The notes beneath the pieces are model-generated. The model worked only from the letters and a program-made list of their open reading frames with translations. It had not been told where the DNA came from and searched no databases. Positions 41,434 to 50,355 of a stretch of 60,886 nucleotides of DNA are shown piece after piece (within the stretch, counting starts at the first letter, position 1; each line of letters begins with the position of its first letter). This stretch comes from Spirochaetaceae bacterium UBA6243 (GTDB lineage: Bacteria; Spirochaetota; Spirochaetia; Treponematales; Rectinemataceae): the NCBI GenBank assembly GCA_002441395.1, contig DJVZ01000038.1:1-60886 (forward strand), read 5' to 3'. Both the position numbers and the translations under genes were made by a program.

Positions 41434-42596
41434 AAAAGACAGTGTTGTTCTTAGCGGCAATTCTCGTCATTTTTCTCGTTTCCTGCGGAGGTTCGGGGAG
41501 CAAGAACATCAAACTGGGAATGCTGTACAACATGACAGGTTCCCAAGCTTCTTTGGACGGCCCTTCTTCCAACGGCGCAAAACTTGCGGCAAAGGAAATC
41601 AACGCGGCCGGCGGCGTCCTCGGCAAACAGCTGGAACTGGTCTCGTATGACGGAAAGAGCGATGCGGAGACGATCGGAAAAGCCGCGGCGCAGCTCGTGG
41701 AAAAAGACAAAGTCGTCGCCATGTTCGGATTCAGCGACAGCGATATGGTCATGGCGGCTGCTCCAATCGCCGCAAAAGCCAAAATCGTATTCATCACTTC
41801 CGGAGCGACATCGCCCAAGCTTCCATCTCAAGTGCCCGATTATCTGTTCCTTTCTTGCTTTGGCGACAACGTGCAGGCGGCGGCAGCAGCCGAATATTCC
41901 TGGAACACGCTGAATGCAAAATCAGCCTATCTGCTCATAGACAAGGGCATGGAGTATACGCTCCTGCTCGGCAAATACTTTCAAGAACGATTCACGGAAC
42001 TGGGCGGCTCTGTGGTGCTCGAAGACACCTACCAGACTGGCGACAAGGATTTTTCCGCACAGATCACCAAGTTGAAAGCGCTGAAGCCCGCGCCCGACAT
42101 GCTTTTCATCTCTTCGGGGCCGGATGATATCGGGACAATCGTGAAGCAGGTGCGCGATGCCGGAATAACAAGCCCGATTTTCGGCGGAGATGGCTACGAC
42201 ACGCCGCTTCTCATGGAAATTGCGGGCAAGGGCGCCAACAACGTCTATTACACGACACATTCCTTGATGGACAAGAATGCCGGCTCTCCGGAAGTACAGA
42301 AATTCATCGCCGCCTACGAGGCAGAATATAATACAGCCCCGGAAAACGCATTCGCTGGTCTTGGATACGACACCGTCTATCTTCTCGCCGACGCTATAAA
42401 GCGAGCGAATTCTGCCGACCCAAAAAAAATCCGCGAAGCTCTTCAGACCACCAAGGATCTGCCTGGTGTCACCGGCTCCATCACCTTCGAACCCGGCAGC
42501 CCGATTCCTCAGAAAGGCGTGGCGATCATCGAAATCCAGGATGATGCACTGAAGCTCGCTGCAGAGGTGGTTCCTGAGAAGGTCCCCGCCCCCTGA
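41430..42596 (+). CDS. Liv-type substrate-binding lipoprotein
   Basis: A 388-residue lipoprotein with a lipobox (LVSC, Cys near residue 19), followed by the type I periplasmic fold: IKLGMLYNMTGSQASLDGPSSNGAKLAAKEINAAGGVLGKQ, VFITSGATSPKL and GFSDSDMV. It delivers the substrate to LivHM. The ligand may be an amino acid, an amide or a cyclic compound. The ATG at 41430 has AAAGGAGG upstream and overlaps the livM end. It is placed last in the transporter, after the permeases, whereas in E. coli it comes first. Confidence 0.9.
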   Translation: MKKTVLFLAAILVIFLVSCGGSGSKNIKLGMLYNMTGSQASLDGPSSNGAKLAAKEINAAGGVLGKQLELVSYDGKSDAETIGKAAAQLVEKDKVVAMFGFSDSDMVMAAAPIAAKAKIVFITSGATSPKLPSQVPDYLFLSCFGDNVQAAAAAEYSWNTLNAKSAYLLIDKGMEYTLLLGKYFQERFTELGGSVVLEDTYQTGDKDFSAQITKLKALKPAPDMLFISSGPDDIGTIVKQVRDAGITSPIFGGDGYDTPLLMEIAGKGANNVYYTTHSLMDKNAGSPEVQKFIAAYEAEYNTAPENAFAGLGYDTVYLLADAIKRANSADPKKIREALQTTKDLPGVTGSITFEPGSPIPQKGVAIIEIQDDALKLAAEVVPEKVPAP

Positions 42597-42620
42597 TGAA
42601 CATACGGAGGTATGAAGGCA

Positions 42621-43385
42621 ATGAAAAAAAATCCGCTTGAAATCCAGCATCTTACGACGAGCGACTATAAAGCCGCGCCCTTCGACAAGGTCATCTTGCC
42701 TCTAGGATCACTCGAAAGCCATGGCGGGCACCTGCCCTTCGGTACCGATGCCATAACTGCCCACATGATTGCGCTCGACATCGCCGCGAAGGTTCCCGGA
42801 ACCGCCGTCCTTCCGGCGATGCCGTTCGGTGTAAGCGAGCACTACAAAGAATTCCCCTTCTGCATCTCTCTCCAGTTCGAAACGGAAATCGCCCTGATCC
42901 GCGATGTGCTCGAATCCATCTACCGTGAAGGCATCCGCAAGGTGTTCATCATGAACGGGCACGACGGGAACATTTCCCCTATTGAGGTAGCGTCGCGCAG
43001 CGCGAAGGTGGCGCACCCGGATTTTAAAATTGTTTCTCTCGATGCATGGTGGGTGCTCGTCGGCAGTTTGGTCCCGGAGGGATTCTTTGAAGTGTGGAAC
43101 GGCCTCGGTCATGGCGGCGAAGGCGAGACTTCCATCTGTCTCGAATTGTTCCCCGAACTCTGTGAAATGCAGTATGCAAAAGGGGTTACGCCAAAACTGC
43201 CGCCCTACGTGGACATCAAATGGCGTTTTTCGGAGCTCACCAATACCGGCGCCTCGGGAGACCCCACAAAAGGCTCGGCCGAAAAGGGCAAGACTATGCG
43301 AAAGGTCCTCGTCGACACTGCGGTGAGTATTCTGAAAGAACTTGAAAAAAAAGGATGGGACTATCGCTCGGACGAAGTGAAATAA
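42621..43385 (+). CDS. Creatininase-family amidohydrolase
   Basis: A 254-residue metallohydrolase of the creatininase family. Metal ligands are visible in LPLGSLESHGGHLPFGTDAI (Glu, His, Asp), NGHDGN and HGGEGETS. The family opens cyclic amides (creatinine, and others such as mycofactocin precursors). It is the last gene of the Liv operon, 15 bp or so after the binding protein, so it probably acts on the imported compound. The ATG at 42621 is used; an ATG at 42612 lies too near GGAGG to be likely. Confidence 0.88.
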   Translation: MKKNPLEIQHLTTSDYKAAPFDKVILPLGSLESHGGHLPFGTDAITAHMIALDIAAKVPGTAVLPAMPFGVSEHYKEFPFCISLQFETEIALIRDVLESIYREGIRKVFIMNGHDGNISPIEVASRSAKVAHPDFKIVSLDAWWVLVGSLVPEGFFEVWNGLGHGGEGETSICLELFPELCEMQYAKGVTPKLPPYVDIKWRFSELTNTGASGDPTKGSAEKGKTMRKVLVDTAVSILKELEKKGWDYRSDEVK

Positions 43386-43439
43386 GACACACACATCCCG
43401 TTCAAACATGAGCGACATCCGGTTCTTTTATATCGCTCG

Positions 43440-43474
43440 AAGCCAGGCCTGCATTTTCCGGCCTGGCTTTTTTA
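43440..43474 (+). terminator. Intrinsic terminator of the Liv operon
   Basis: AAGCCAGGCC and GGCCTGGCTT form a 10-bp stem around a 10-base loop, then a T run. It follows the creatininase gene. Confidence 0.92.
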
Positions 43475-43535
43475 TCATCGCCCCAATTTCTTTTTCATTT
43501 GTCTTTTCATTAACTTACTGATATAGTCAAATAGT

Positions 43536-44852
43536 ATGACACAGCAGATAAAAAGGACCACACGAGGGCTCTCAAGGCGCACGGTACTGATTTCAGCGCT
43601 TGTGGCGCTCGTGCTCTCCATTATCATGAATGGATATTTCTACAGTCTCGAGGGAGCGCGGGGGCTGTATGTATGGCATCCGCTTCTTGCACTGAAAGTA
43701 CTGCTTTTCATGGGGCTCGGGCCGATTTCGCTCGCAATTGTGGCGCTGCCGCTCGAAAAGCTCGCAAAAAAGTGGGCCATGCGCATGGTACGATGGTGTT
43801 CTTTTATAGGCTCGATACTTGTGAGCGTGGCCTCAATTGCACTGCTGGCTTTCCTCATAATCGTCCCAAGAGTGGGTCCCCTTGAGCCTGCGCGGCTTGA
43901 TCTCATCAACCCGTCGCAGGGAATTCAGTCACAGGAAGTGCAGATGGAGGCCGGATTCAGCGCAGGCGGGGTAAAAGACAGCGCCACCCAAAGTCCGGAG
44001 GCGGAGGACGCACCGGGGGCTCTTTCGCCGCTCGACCGACCACTTCTGCGCCTCTCATTCTCCTCCGATCCGCACTGGGGCGCCGATACGGCGAATGCGA
44101 CCGCGCGTACACAGGTTCTAGAGGGAATCGCCGCAAGCAAACCTGATGCCTTCTTCATGCTTGGAGATACCGTGGAGACTGGCAACAGCGCGACCCAGTG
44201 GAACCTTGCACTCTCCGACCTCGAAGCGCTCATCCCGAATGTCCCTCTGCGCCCGATTTTAGGCAATCACGACGCGCTTTTCGGTGGTCAGTACCTCTAT
44301 CGCAAGGCATTCTACCCAAAAGACTTCTCGAGCGATTCAGGCTCGCCTTACTATTGGAGTATCAACACGGGATCGGCGACGATTGTCGCGGTCGATCTCC
44401 CCTGGGGCACCGAAATGTTTGGCGCTCGACAGAAAGCCTGGCTCGAAAAGACCCTCGCTGCCGCCGATCCCCGCAGGCCGCTCATCGTGGTCTCGCACAG
44501 CTATTTCTATGCCTCGGGCTACGACGACCCGGATTTCGGCACGCCCTGGTACGATCATTATCAGAATATTCCGGCGCTCGTGCCGCTCTTTGAGAAATAC
44601 GGAGTTGACCTTGTCATCTCTGGACACAATCACTACCAGGAATTGCTCTCACACAATGGCGTGACCTATGCCATCGTCGGTTCGATGGGCGGGCTTCCCG
44701 ATCCTGAACCGAGCCATCACTCGCCATATTCAAAATGGATCGATGTGGGAGGCCATGGCTGGCTCGATGTCAGTGTACTTCCCGGGCGCCTGGCGCTGAC
44801 CTTCCGCAGCGAAACGGGCGAGGCGCGGCAGCGCGCGACGGTCGGATATTGA
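43536..44852 (+). CDS. Membrane-anchored calcineurin-type metallophosphoesterase
   Basis: A 438-residue protein. Three hydrophobic segments occupy about residues 15-115. A Ser/Pro/Glu-rich linker leads to the metallophosphoesterase domain at about 170-420: FSSDPHW (D-x-H), MLGDTVE, ILGNHDALFG, VVSHSYF and SGHNHYQ supply the two-metal ligands. The catalytic part should face the periplasm or cell surface by topology. Substrate unknown. It stands alone after a terminator. Confidence 0.85.
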   Translation: MTQQIKRTTRGLSRRTVLISALVALVLSIIMNGYFYSLEGARGLYVWHPLLALKVLLFMGLGPISLAIVALPLEKLAKKWAMRMVRWCSFIGSILVSVASIALLAFLIIVPRVGPLEPARLDLINPSQGIQSQEVQMEAGFSAGGVKDSATQSPEAEDAPGALSPLDRPLLRLSFSSDPHWGADTANATARTQVLEGIAASKPDAFFMLGDTVETGNSATQWNLALSDLEALIPNVPLRPILGNHDALFGGQYLYRKAFYPKDFSSDSGSPYYWSINTGSATIVAVDLPWGTEMFGARQKAWLEKTLAAADPRRPLIVVSHSYFYASGYDDPDFGTPWYDHYQNIPALVPLFEKYGVDLVISGHNHYQELLSHNGVTYAIVGSMGGLPDPEPSHHSPYSKWIDVGGHGWLDVSVLPGRLALTFRSETGEARQRATVGY

Positions 44853-44899
44853 AAGAGCGCCGTGTCACGCGCTCGGCGTGCATGGCACGGCGCCCAACT

Positions 44900-45541
44900 T
44901 CAGAAACCAAGCTCTTCCCCGACAATAATCACGGTAAAATCGCTGAGCGAGGGCTTGCGTTTAAGGATGTGATAAATCCTGCAAATTCTCGTCGGGAGAG
45001 CACAATCGGCGCAATAGCCCGAGGTTACGCAGGGATTCGGTTTCTGGAGCCTGATATTGTTGATGGGGGCCGCGTACGCTTTCAGCCGCTCATAGGCTTC
45101 GTCGAGGTTCGCGACGACTTTGTTGATGCCGGCGACCACCACATTTTTCTTCGGGCCGAAGCTGAGCGCCGCGACGCGATTGCCATTGCCATCGACATTG
45201 AACAAAAATCCTTCCATCGTAACGGCATTCGCGCTCGAGATGAAAAGGTCGCAGGTGAGCTGGGCGCGAAGAATTTCCGTCTTTTCTTCGGCGCCGAGGC
45301 CGGGCTTGTTGTGATCGAGTATCACCGCACCCCTTGAAGCGGCCAGTTCCTGTATATTCATAGACTTTACCGTAAAGGAACCACCAAAACCGACTTTCGC
45401 GCCGGCGTGCACGAACTCGAGCACTTTTTCCGCGGCAAGCGCGGCAGTCGGTATATAAAGGGCATCGAAACCATTTTTCTTAAGCGCAGCCACAGTCCTT
45501 TGGCCTCGCGCTTCGTACAGCTTTGCATGGAATTCGCTCAT
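44900..45541 (-). CDS. LUD-domain protein (LutC/YkgG-like)
   Basis: A 213-residue LUD (DUF162) protein. VGFGGSFTVKSMNIQELA, FISSANAVTMEGFLFNVDGNGNRVAALSFGPKKNVVVAGINKVV are typical. C-terminal cysteines (PNPCVTSGYCADCALPTRIC) could bind a metal. LUD proteins usually accompany LutA/LutB in lactate oxidation, but neither gene is here. The start at 45541 is preceded by GGAGGAAG. Confidence 0.85.
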   Translation of the reverse strand: MSEFHAKLYEARGQRTVAALKKNGFDALYIPTAALAAEKVLEFVHAGAKVGFGGSFTVKSMNIQELAASRGAVILDHNKPGLGAEEKTEILRAQLTCDLFISSANAVTMEGFLFNVDGNGNRVAALSFGPKKNVVVAGINKVVANLDEAYERLKAYAAPINNIRLQKPNPCVTSGYCADCALPTRICRIYHILKRKPSLSDFTVIIVGEELGF

Positions 45542-45703
45542 TATTCTTCCTCCCCGAGTCTGAAAAAAGTAATGGATATTTGTATTGTGCATGCGAATTC
45601 ATATTTGTGCAAGTTTAAAGTCGCGCCTTATGATCGAGAATCGTTCTGAGTTGCCCGTCAGCCGCCCACACCGAAAAAGATCTTCATGGCAGATCCTCCT
45701 CTT

Positions 45704-47044
45704 CTACTTTGAATTCACCATCTGCGCCGGCTGCTGCGTCGCCTCGATCGCATCGCGCCACAGACTCCCTTCGGGATTGACCTGCTTGCGCTTCGACGTC
45801 GCCGCCTGGATCGGGATATGGACGAATTCGTTGTTGACAAGCCCGATCAGCATTTTCGTCTTGCCCGCCATCGCGGCGTGCACCGCGTTGTTGCCCAGTC
45901 GCTCGCAGTACATCGAATCGATGGGCTCAGCGATGGCCGAGCGGATCATGTAGCTGGGGTCGATGTATTTCAAATTGATGTCCATATGCTTCGCGTCAAA
46001 ATAGACTTGAATCTGTTCTTTGAGATAGAGACCGATATCGCCGAGCTTCCTGTTGCCCGAAGCGTCGTAGGCGACCGTCTGATTGAAGAAATGCTGCCCC
46101 GCGCCTTCCGCGACGACGATGACCGCGTGTCCGCGCCGCGCGAGCCGCCTCTCAAGCATGGTGAGAAATCCCTGCGGTCCTTCGAGATCGAAAGGAACTT
46201 CGGGAATCAGCACGAAATTGGCCTCATGGACCGCGAGCACGGTCTGTACCGCGATAAAGCCTGAATCCCTCCCCATGAGCTTCACAAGTCCGATGCCGTT
46301 GATCTGGGAATGCGCCTCCATATGCGCGGCCGCGACCGCCTCGGATGCCTTCACCACCGCGGTATCGAAGCCGAATGTCTTCTCGACGAATTCGATATCG
46401 TTGTCGACTGTCTTCGGGATGCCGACCACCGCGATCTTGAGCTTTCGCCGATCAATCTCCTCCGCGATGGCGAGAGCCCCCTTCTGTGTGCCGTCGCCTC
46501 CGATCGCGAAGAGCACATTGAGATTGAGCTGTTCTATGGTATCGACGATTTCCGGCGTCCGGTCGCCTCCCCCGCGCGAAGTGCCGAGGATCGTGCCTCC
46601 GATCTTGTGGATATCATCGACGACATCCGGATCGAGCGGTACAACCTCGAGCCCGTAATCGGGCAAAAACCCCTTATATCCATACCGGATGCCGGATATT
46701 CTCCGAACGCCGTACAGATGCCAGAGACTTCTAACGATCGAACGGATCACATCGTTCAGCCCCGGGCAGAGACCCCCGCAGGTGACAATGCCCGCGTGGA
46801 CGTGCGATGGGCTGAAATAGATTTTCTGGCGGGGACCTGCGACTTCGAGCAACTGATCGCGGGTCAATGGCCGTTGATCTGCCGGCCGCTCTTCGGTGGA
46901 CGCCCTCAGATCACGCTCGATGTTGTAGCAGATGTATCGACCTTCGCTCACGAAAACCGGTTTTCTTTCGCCCGGCTCGCTCGCCAGTCCCAGAGGTGAT
47001 TCCACGGCGCACTTTCCAAGAGTCTCAATAGTAAAATCAGGCAT
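45704..47044 (-). CDS. 6-phosphofructokinase, probable ATP-dependent member of the PPi-like lineage
   Basis: A 446-residue phosphofructokinase like the short spirochaetal (TP0108/BB0727-type) proteins. ILGTSRGGGDRTPE at 153-166, AIGGDGTQKGA (GGDG 182-185) and IPKTVDNDI (Lys211) are visible. GGDG, rather than GGDD, points to ATP as donor, while PKT is shared with pyrophosphate-dependent and trypanosome-type enzymes. It catalyses fructose-6-phosphate to fructose-1,6-bisphosphate. The start at 47044 has GGGAGGAG just upstream. Confidence 0.88.
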   Translation of the reverse strand: MPDFTIETLGKCAVESPLGLASEPGERKPVFVSEGRYICYNIERDLRASTEERPADQRPLTRDQLLEVAGPRQKIYFSPSHVHAGIVTCGGLCPGLNDVIRSIVRSLWHLYGVRRISGIRYGYKGFLPDYGLEVVPLDPDVVDDIHKIGGTILGTSRGGGDRTPEIVDTIEQLNLNVLFAIGGDGTQKGALAIAEEIDRRKLKIAVVGIPKTVDNDIEFVEKTFGFDTAVVKASEAVAAAHMEAHSQINGIGLVKLMGRDSGFIAVQTVLAVHEANFVLIPEVPFDLEGPQGFLTMLERRLARRGHAVIVVAEGAGQHFFNQTVAYDASGNRKLGDIGLYLKEQIQVYFDAKHMDINLKYIDPSYMIRSAIAEPIDSMYCERLGNNAVHAAMAGKTKMLIGLVNNEFVHIPIQAATSKRKQVNPEGSLWRDAIEATQQPAQMVNSK

Positions 47045-47223
47045 GTTCTCCTCCCGGCAACCATAGATTAGCAGGAAACGCGCGGCTCTGCACAGAGGAC
47101 AGAACAAGCGCTTGCTGAGCAGCATCCCCCCAGTCTTTACAAATAACGCTGCCGGTCTCCAATACTCTGCCGAGTCAAATCCCCGCTTTCACATCGGACC
47201 ATGATACAATAAACTTCTATGGT

Positions 47224-47643
47224 ATGGATAACGAATTGCTGAGAGCCTCAGTCACTGCCAATGCCGAAACCGACTTTTCAAGGTCGAGTGGCCCGGGTGG
47301 CCAGAATGTCAACAAAGTCAATACAAAGGTCACTACCCGCATCAGAATTGCGGCGATTGAAGGCCTGAGTCCGTCCGAGCTGGAACTCATGCGCACGCGG
47401 CTCGCGAACCGGATCACCACCGAAGGCGAGCTCGTCGTCCAGGTGCAGGAAGAACGAAGCCAGAGTATGAACCGCGAAAAAGCGATTGAAAAGCTCATCA
47501 GTCTTGTAGCGCGCGCCGCGAAAAGGGCACCGCCCCGCATTCCTACCAAGCCTACAAAAGCATCAAAGGAAAGAAAACTCGCTCACAAAAAAATCCGGAG
47601 TTCAATAAAGAAAAACAGGCAGAGCCCTCCTGTCGAAGGCTGA
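47224..47643 (+). CDS. arfB: Peptidyl-tRNA hydrolase ArfB (YaeJ-type)
   Basis: A 139-residue RF-1-domain protein. SSGPGGQNVNKVNTKV carries the GGQ motif near residue 25, and the C-terminus is Lys/Arg-rich (KASKERKLAHKKIRSSIKKNRQ), the tail that enters the mRNA channel of stalled ribosomes. It releases peptide from stalled ribosomes. A TACAAT -10-like box at 47205-47210 is close to the ATG, so the leader is very short. Confidence 0.92.
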   Translation: MDNELLRASVTANAETDFSRSSGPGGQNVNKVNTKVTTRIRIAAIEGLSPSELELMRTRLANRITTEGELVVQVQEERSQSMNREKAIEKLISLVARAAKRAPPRIPTKPTKASKERKLAHKKIRSSIKKNRQSPPVEG

Positions 47644-47692
47644 TGAAACGTCGATCGATAGCCGATCGATCGCTGAACCGCCTCTGCGTCAT

Positions 47693-48145
47693 TTACAGAA
47701 TATCAAGGATCTCTCTGGCGTGGTCCGCCGGGTCCACCTTCGGAAAGACTTTTTTCACGATGCCATCTCCATCGATGATGAAGGTGCTCCGGATGATGCC
47801 GAGGAAGGTCCGGCCATACAGCTTCTTCTCGCCCAGCGCGCCATACGCTTCGATCGTCTTTTTCTCAGGGTCGGACAAGAGAATGAATGGCAGATTTTTC
47901 TTCTCCGCAAAAGACTTGTGCGATTTTTCCGAATCCGCGCTCACCCCCACGACCTCGACCCCCCTCTGTTTGAACTCAGCGTAGCGATCGCGGAAGCTGC
48001 AGGCCTCGGTTGTGCAGCCGGGGGTGTTGTCCTTGGGGTAGAAGTACAGCACGAATGTCTTGCCGCGAAAATCCGAGAGGGTCCAAGTCTTGCCATCTGC
48101 ATCTTTGAGCGCGAAGTCCGGCGCTCGTTCACCTTCCTGAATCAT
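47693..48145 (-). CDS. bcp: Thioredoxin-dependent peroxiredoxin (Bcp family)
   Basis: A 150-residue Bcp/PrxQ peroxiredoxin. NTPGCTTEACSFRD holds both the peroxidatic Cys and the resolving Cys five residues later, the usual PrxQ spacing. It reduces hydroperoxides in the cytoplasm with thioredoxin. The start at 48145 has AAGGAG upstream. A longer upstream extension has no support. It is convergent with arfB and divergent from aspS. Confidence 0.93.
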   Translation of the reverse strand: MIQEGERAPDFALKDADGKTWTLSDFRGKTFVLYFYPKDNTPGCTTEACSFRDRYAEFKQRGVEVVGVSADSEKSHKSFAEKKNLPFILLSDPEKKTIEAYGALGEKKLYGRTFLGIIRSTFIIDGDGIVKKVFPKVDPADHAREILDIL

Positions 48146-48237
48146 AGTCGCTCCTTTTTGTGCATTCTCTTCTGCTTTCAATATAGCGAGAAGCTGCGCC
48201 GCGAGCAAAATCGCGCTTGCCCGCCCCGCTCCCGTCC

Positions 48238-48266
48238 TTGCCGATTTTCCTGTCTGCCTATAGAAT
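48238..48266 (+). promoter_or_regulatory. Promoter of aspS giving a near-leaderless transcript
   Basis: TTGCCG (48238-48243) and TAGAAT (48261-48266) are 17 bp apart. The predicted start is about three bases before the aspS ATG, and no Shine-Dalgarno is seen. Confidence 0.55.
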
Positions 48267-48275
48267 AAGCGTATT

Positions 48276-50051
48276 ATGCTATTCGAACAACGGACAGTCA
48301 CCTGTGGCGAGCTTCGCGCCGCCGACATCGGAAAATCAGTGGTTCTCAATGGCTGGGTGCACCGCAAACGCGATCACGGCGGCATCACCTTCGTCAACAT
48401 CCGCGACCGCTACGGCGTCACGCAGGTCGTCGTCGACGCGGACTCCGCACGGGAGCTTCTGGATACCGCCGCCGAGCTCAAGATGGAATACTGCCTTTCG
48501 GTCCGCGGCACCGTCCGACCGCGCCCCGACACCATGGTCAACCCCTCGATGCCGACGGGTGAAATAGAAGTCAAGGCTGAAAAAATCCAGATTCTCTCGC
48601 GCTGCGCTCCCCTCCCCTTCATGATCGATGAGCAGACCGACGCAAAAGAGGATATGCGCCTCACCTACCGCTACCTCGACCTGCGCTCCTTCTCAATGCA
48701 GAAAAAAATCCGCCTGCGTCACGAAGCGGCCTTCGCCGTGCGCGAATACCTCGTCGACAAGGGCTTCTACGAGATTGAGACGCCGACATTCATCCGCTCG
48801 ACGCCTGAGGGCGCCCGCGACTACCTTGTGCCGTCGCGGCTCTATCCAGGCAAATTCTACGCCCTGCCCCAGTCGCCCCAGCTCTACAAACAGCTCCTCA
48901 TGGTGTCGGGATTCGACAAATACTTCCAGCTCGCCCGCTGCTACCGCGACGAGGACTCGCGCGGCGACCGACAGCCGGAGTTCACACAGATCGATATCGA
49001 GATGAGCTTCGTCACCCGCGAAGACGTGCTCACGCTCGTCGAAGGCATGATGGGGCACCTGTTCAGGAAAACCCTCGGCGTCGGGCTGCCCGCGCAGTTC
49101 ATCCGCATTCCCTACGATGACGCGATGGACCGCTTCGGCACCGACAAGCCGGACCTGCGCTTCGGCATGGAGCTTCTGGATTTCGCGCCCTATGTAGACA
49201 ACGCATGTTCCTTCCAGGCTTTCCACGACGCGGTCGCGGAGGGCGGCGCGGTCAAGGCCCTCGTCGTACCCGGTAAGGCCGACTACTCGCGCCGCCAGAT
49301 CGAGGAGCTCGAGGCCAAGACAAAAGTGTACAAGGCCCACGGCCTCGCCTGGATGAAGGTGAATCAGTCCGGAGCGCTCGAAGGCGGCGCCTCCAAATTC
49401 TTCTCCGAACCCGCGCGCATCGTCCAGGGACTCGGCGCGAAGCCGGGCGATCTCATCCTCATCGTCGCCGACAAGAAGAAAAAAATCGCCTGCACCGCCC
49501 TCGGCGCCGTGCGCTCCCAGCTCGGCAAGGACCTCGGCCTCTGCGACCCCGCCGTGTTCGCCTTCGCCTGGATCGTCGACTTCCCCCTCTTCGAGTTCAA
49601 CGAGGAAGAAAACCGCTGGGAGGCAGCCCACCACATGTTCACCATGCCCCAGGCCCAGTACCACGACAGCCTCGAAGCCGACCCCGGCGCGGTCAAGGGC
49701 GACCTTTACGACCTCGTGCTGAACGGCTACGAAATCGCCTCGGGCTCCATCCGTATCCACGACCCCGAACTGCAGAAGCGAATCTTCCGCATCGTCGGCA
49801 TGACCGACGAAGAGGCTCAGCGCAAGTTCGGTTTCCTCCTCGAGGCCTTCAAGTACGGCCCGCCCCCGCACGGCGGCATCGCGCCCGGTTTCGACCGCCT
49901 CGTCATGCTCATGGCCGGCGACACCTCGATCAAGGAAGTCATCGCCTTCCCGAAGAATTCCTTCGCCGTGAGCCCCATGGACCAGTGTCCGAACGATGTC
50001 GACGAGCGCCAGCTCAAGGAGCTGCACATTTCGATCGTCCAGGACAAGTGA
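48276..50051 (+). CDS. aspS: Aspartyl-tRNA synthetase
   Basis: A 591-residue bacterial-type class II synthetase. The OB anticodon domain at 1-110 starts TCGELRAADIGKSVVLNGWVHRKRDHGG. YRYLDLR (motif 1 region), IETPTFIRSTPEGARDYLVPSR, FYALPQSPQLYKQLLM and RCYRDEDSRGDRQPEFTQIDIEMSF (motif 2), the bacterial GAD insert in the middle, and PPPHGGIAPGFDRLVML (motif 3) are visible. It charges tRNA-Asp (or also tRNA-Asn). The ATG appears to be at the very start of the mRNA. Confidence 0.96.
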   Translation: MLFEQRTVTCGELRAADIGKSVVLNGWVHRKRDHGGITFVNIRDRYGVTQVVVDADSARELLDTAAELKMEYCLSVRGTVRPRPDTMVNPSMPTGEIEVKAEKIQILSRCAPLPFMIDEQTDAKEDMRLTYRYLDLRSFSMQKKIRLRHEAAFAVREYLVDKGFYEIETPTFIRSTPEGARDYLVPSRLYPGKFYALPQSPQLYKQLLMVSGFDKYFQLARCYRDEDSRGDRQPEFTQIDIEMSFVTREDVLTLVEGMMGHLFRKTLGVGLPAQFIRIPYDDAMDRFGTDKPDLRFGMELLDFAPYVDNACSFQAFHDAVAEGGAVKALVVPGKADYSRRQIEELEAKTKVYKAHGLAWMKVNQSGALEGGASKFFSEPARIVQGLGAKPGDLILIVADKKKKIACTALGAVRSQLGKDLGLCDPAVFAFAWIVDFPLFEFNEEENRWEAAHHMFTMPQAQYHDSLEADPGAVKGDLYDLVLNGYEIASGSIRIHDPELQKRIFRIVGMTDEEAQRKFGFLLEAFKYGPPPHGGIAPGFDRLVMLMAGDTSIKEVIAFPKNSFAVSPMDQCPNDVDERQLKELHISIVQDK

Positions 50052-50167
50052 GAAGCAGGGAGTCGCATCGCACATATGCGGGCGGTTCCCGTGGGTTCTG
50101 TTCTTTTGCCCAAGCCATTCTAAATATTTCGGCGCTGCGATCCTCAACAGCGCTACTTTTTTTGCAG

Positions 50168-50203
50168 CCCCGCCTCTTCCGGCGGCGCTTTTTTTGCGCC
50201 GCC
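50168..50203 (+). terminator. Terminator of aspS with an alternative hairpin
   Basis: CCGCC and GGCGG around TCTTC, with TTTTTTT after the stem, form an intrinsic terminator. The same GGCGGCGC can instead pair with GCGCCGCC beyond the T run (50181-50203), so two hairpins compete. The gap 50052-50355 holds nothing else but the AT-rich promoter region of the next gene. Confidence 0.6.
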
Positions 50204-50295
50204 ACGCGCCTCGCTTCTTCTTTAAATTTTTCCCTATATAGTATATAAATAATATTATATAAATAATAATATAAATATAAAAATAGAATTATATA

Positions 50296-50323
50296 TTGCA
50301 TTCTTTCAAAGTCCTGCTATAAT
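50296..50323 (+). promoter_or_regulatory. Promoter of the split-Soret cytochrome gene with AT-rich upstream region
   Basis: TTGCAT (50296-50301) and TATAAT (50318-50323) with a 16-bp spacer. The 80 or so bases upstream are nearly all A/T, an UP-element-like tract. Confidence 0.65.
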
Positions 50324-50355
50324 AATACCCGGTATCAATCTTTGAGGAGGGATCT

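Noticed and set aside
47652..47672. CGATCGAT / ATCGATCG hairpin after arfB, resembling the GntR-type operator
   Set aside because: It lies between two convergent genes with no promoter, has a 5-base spacer instead of one, and its half-sites differ in frame. Probably chance or a weak terminator.
48693..50147. Long open frame opposite aspS
   Set aside because: It mirrors the GC-rich codons of aspS on the other strand and shows no domain. AspRS has all motifs.
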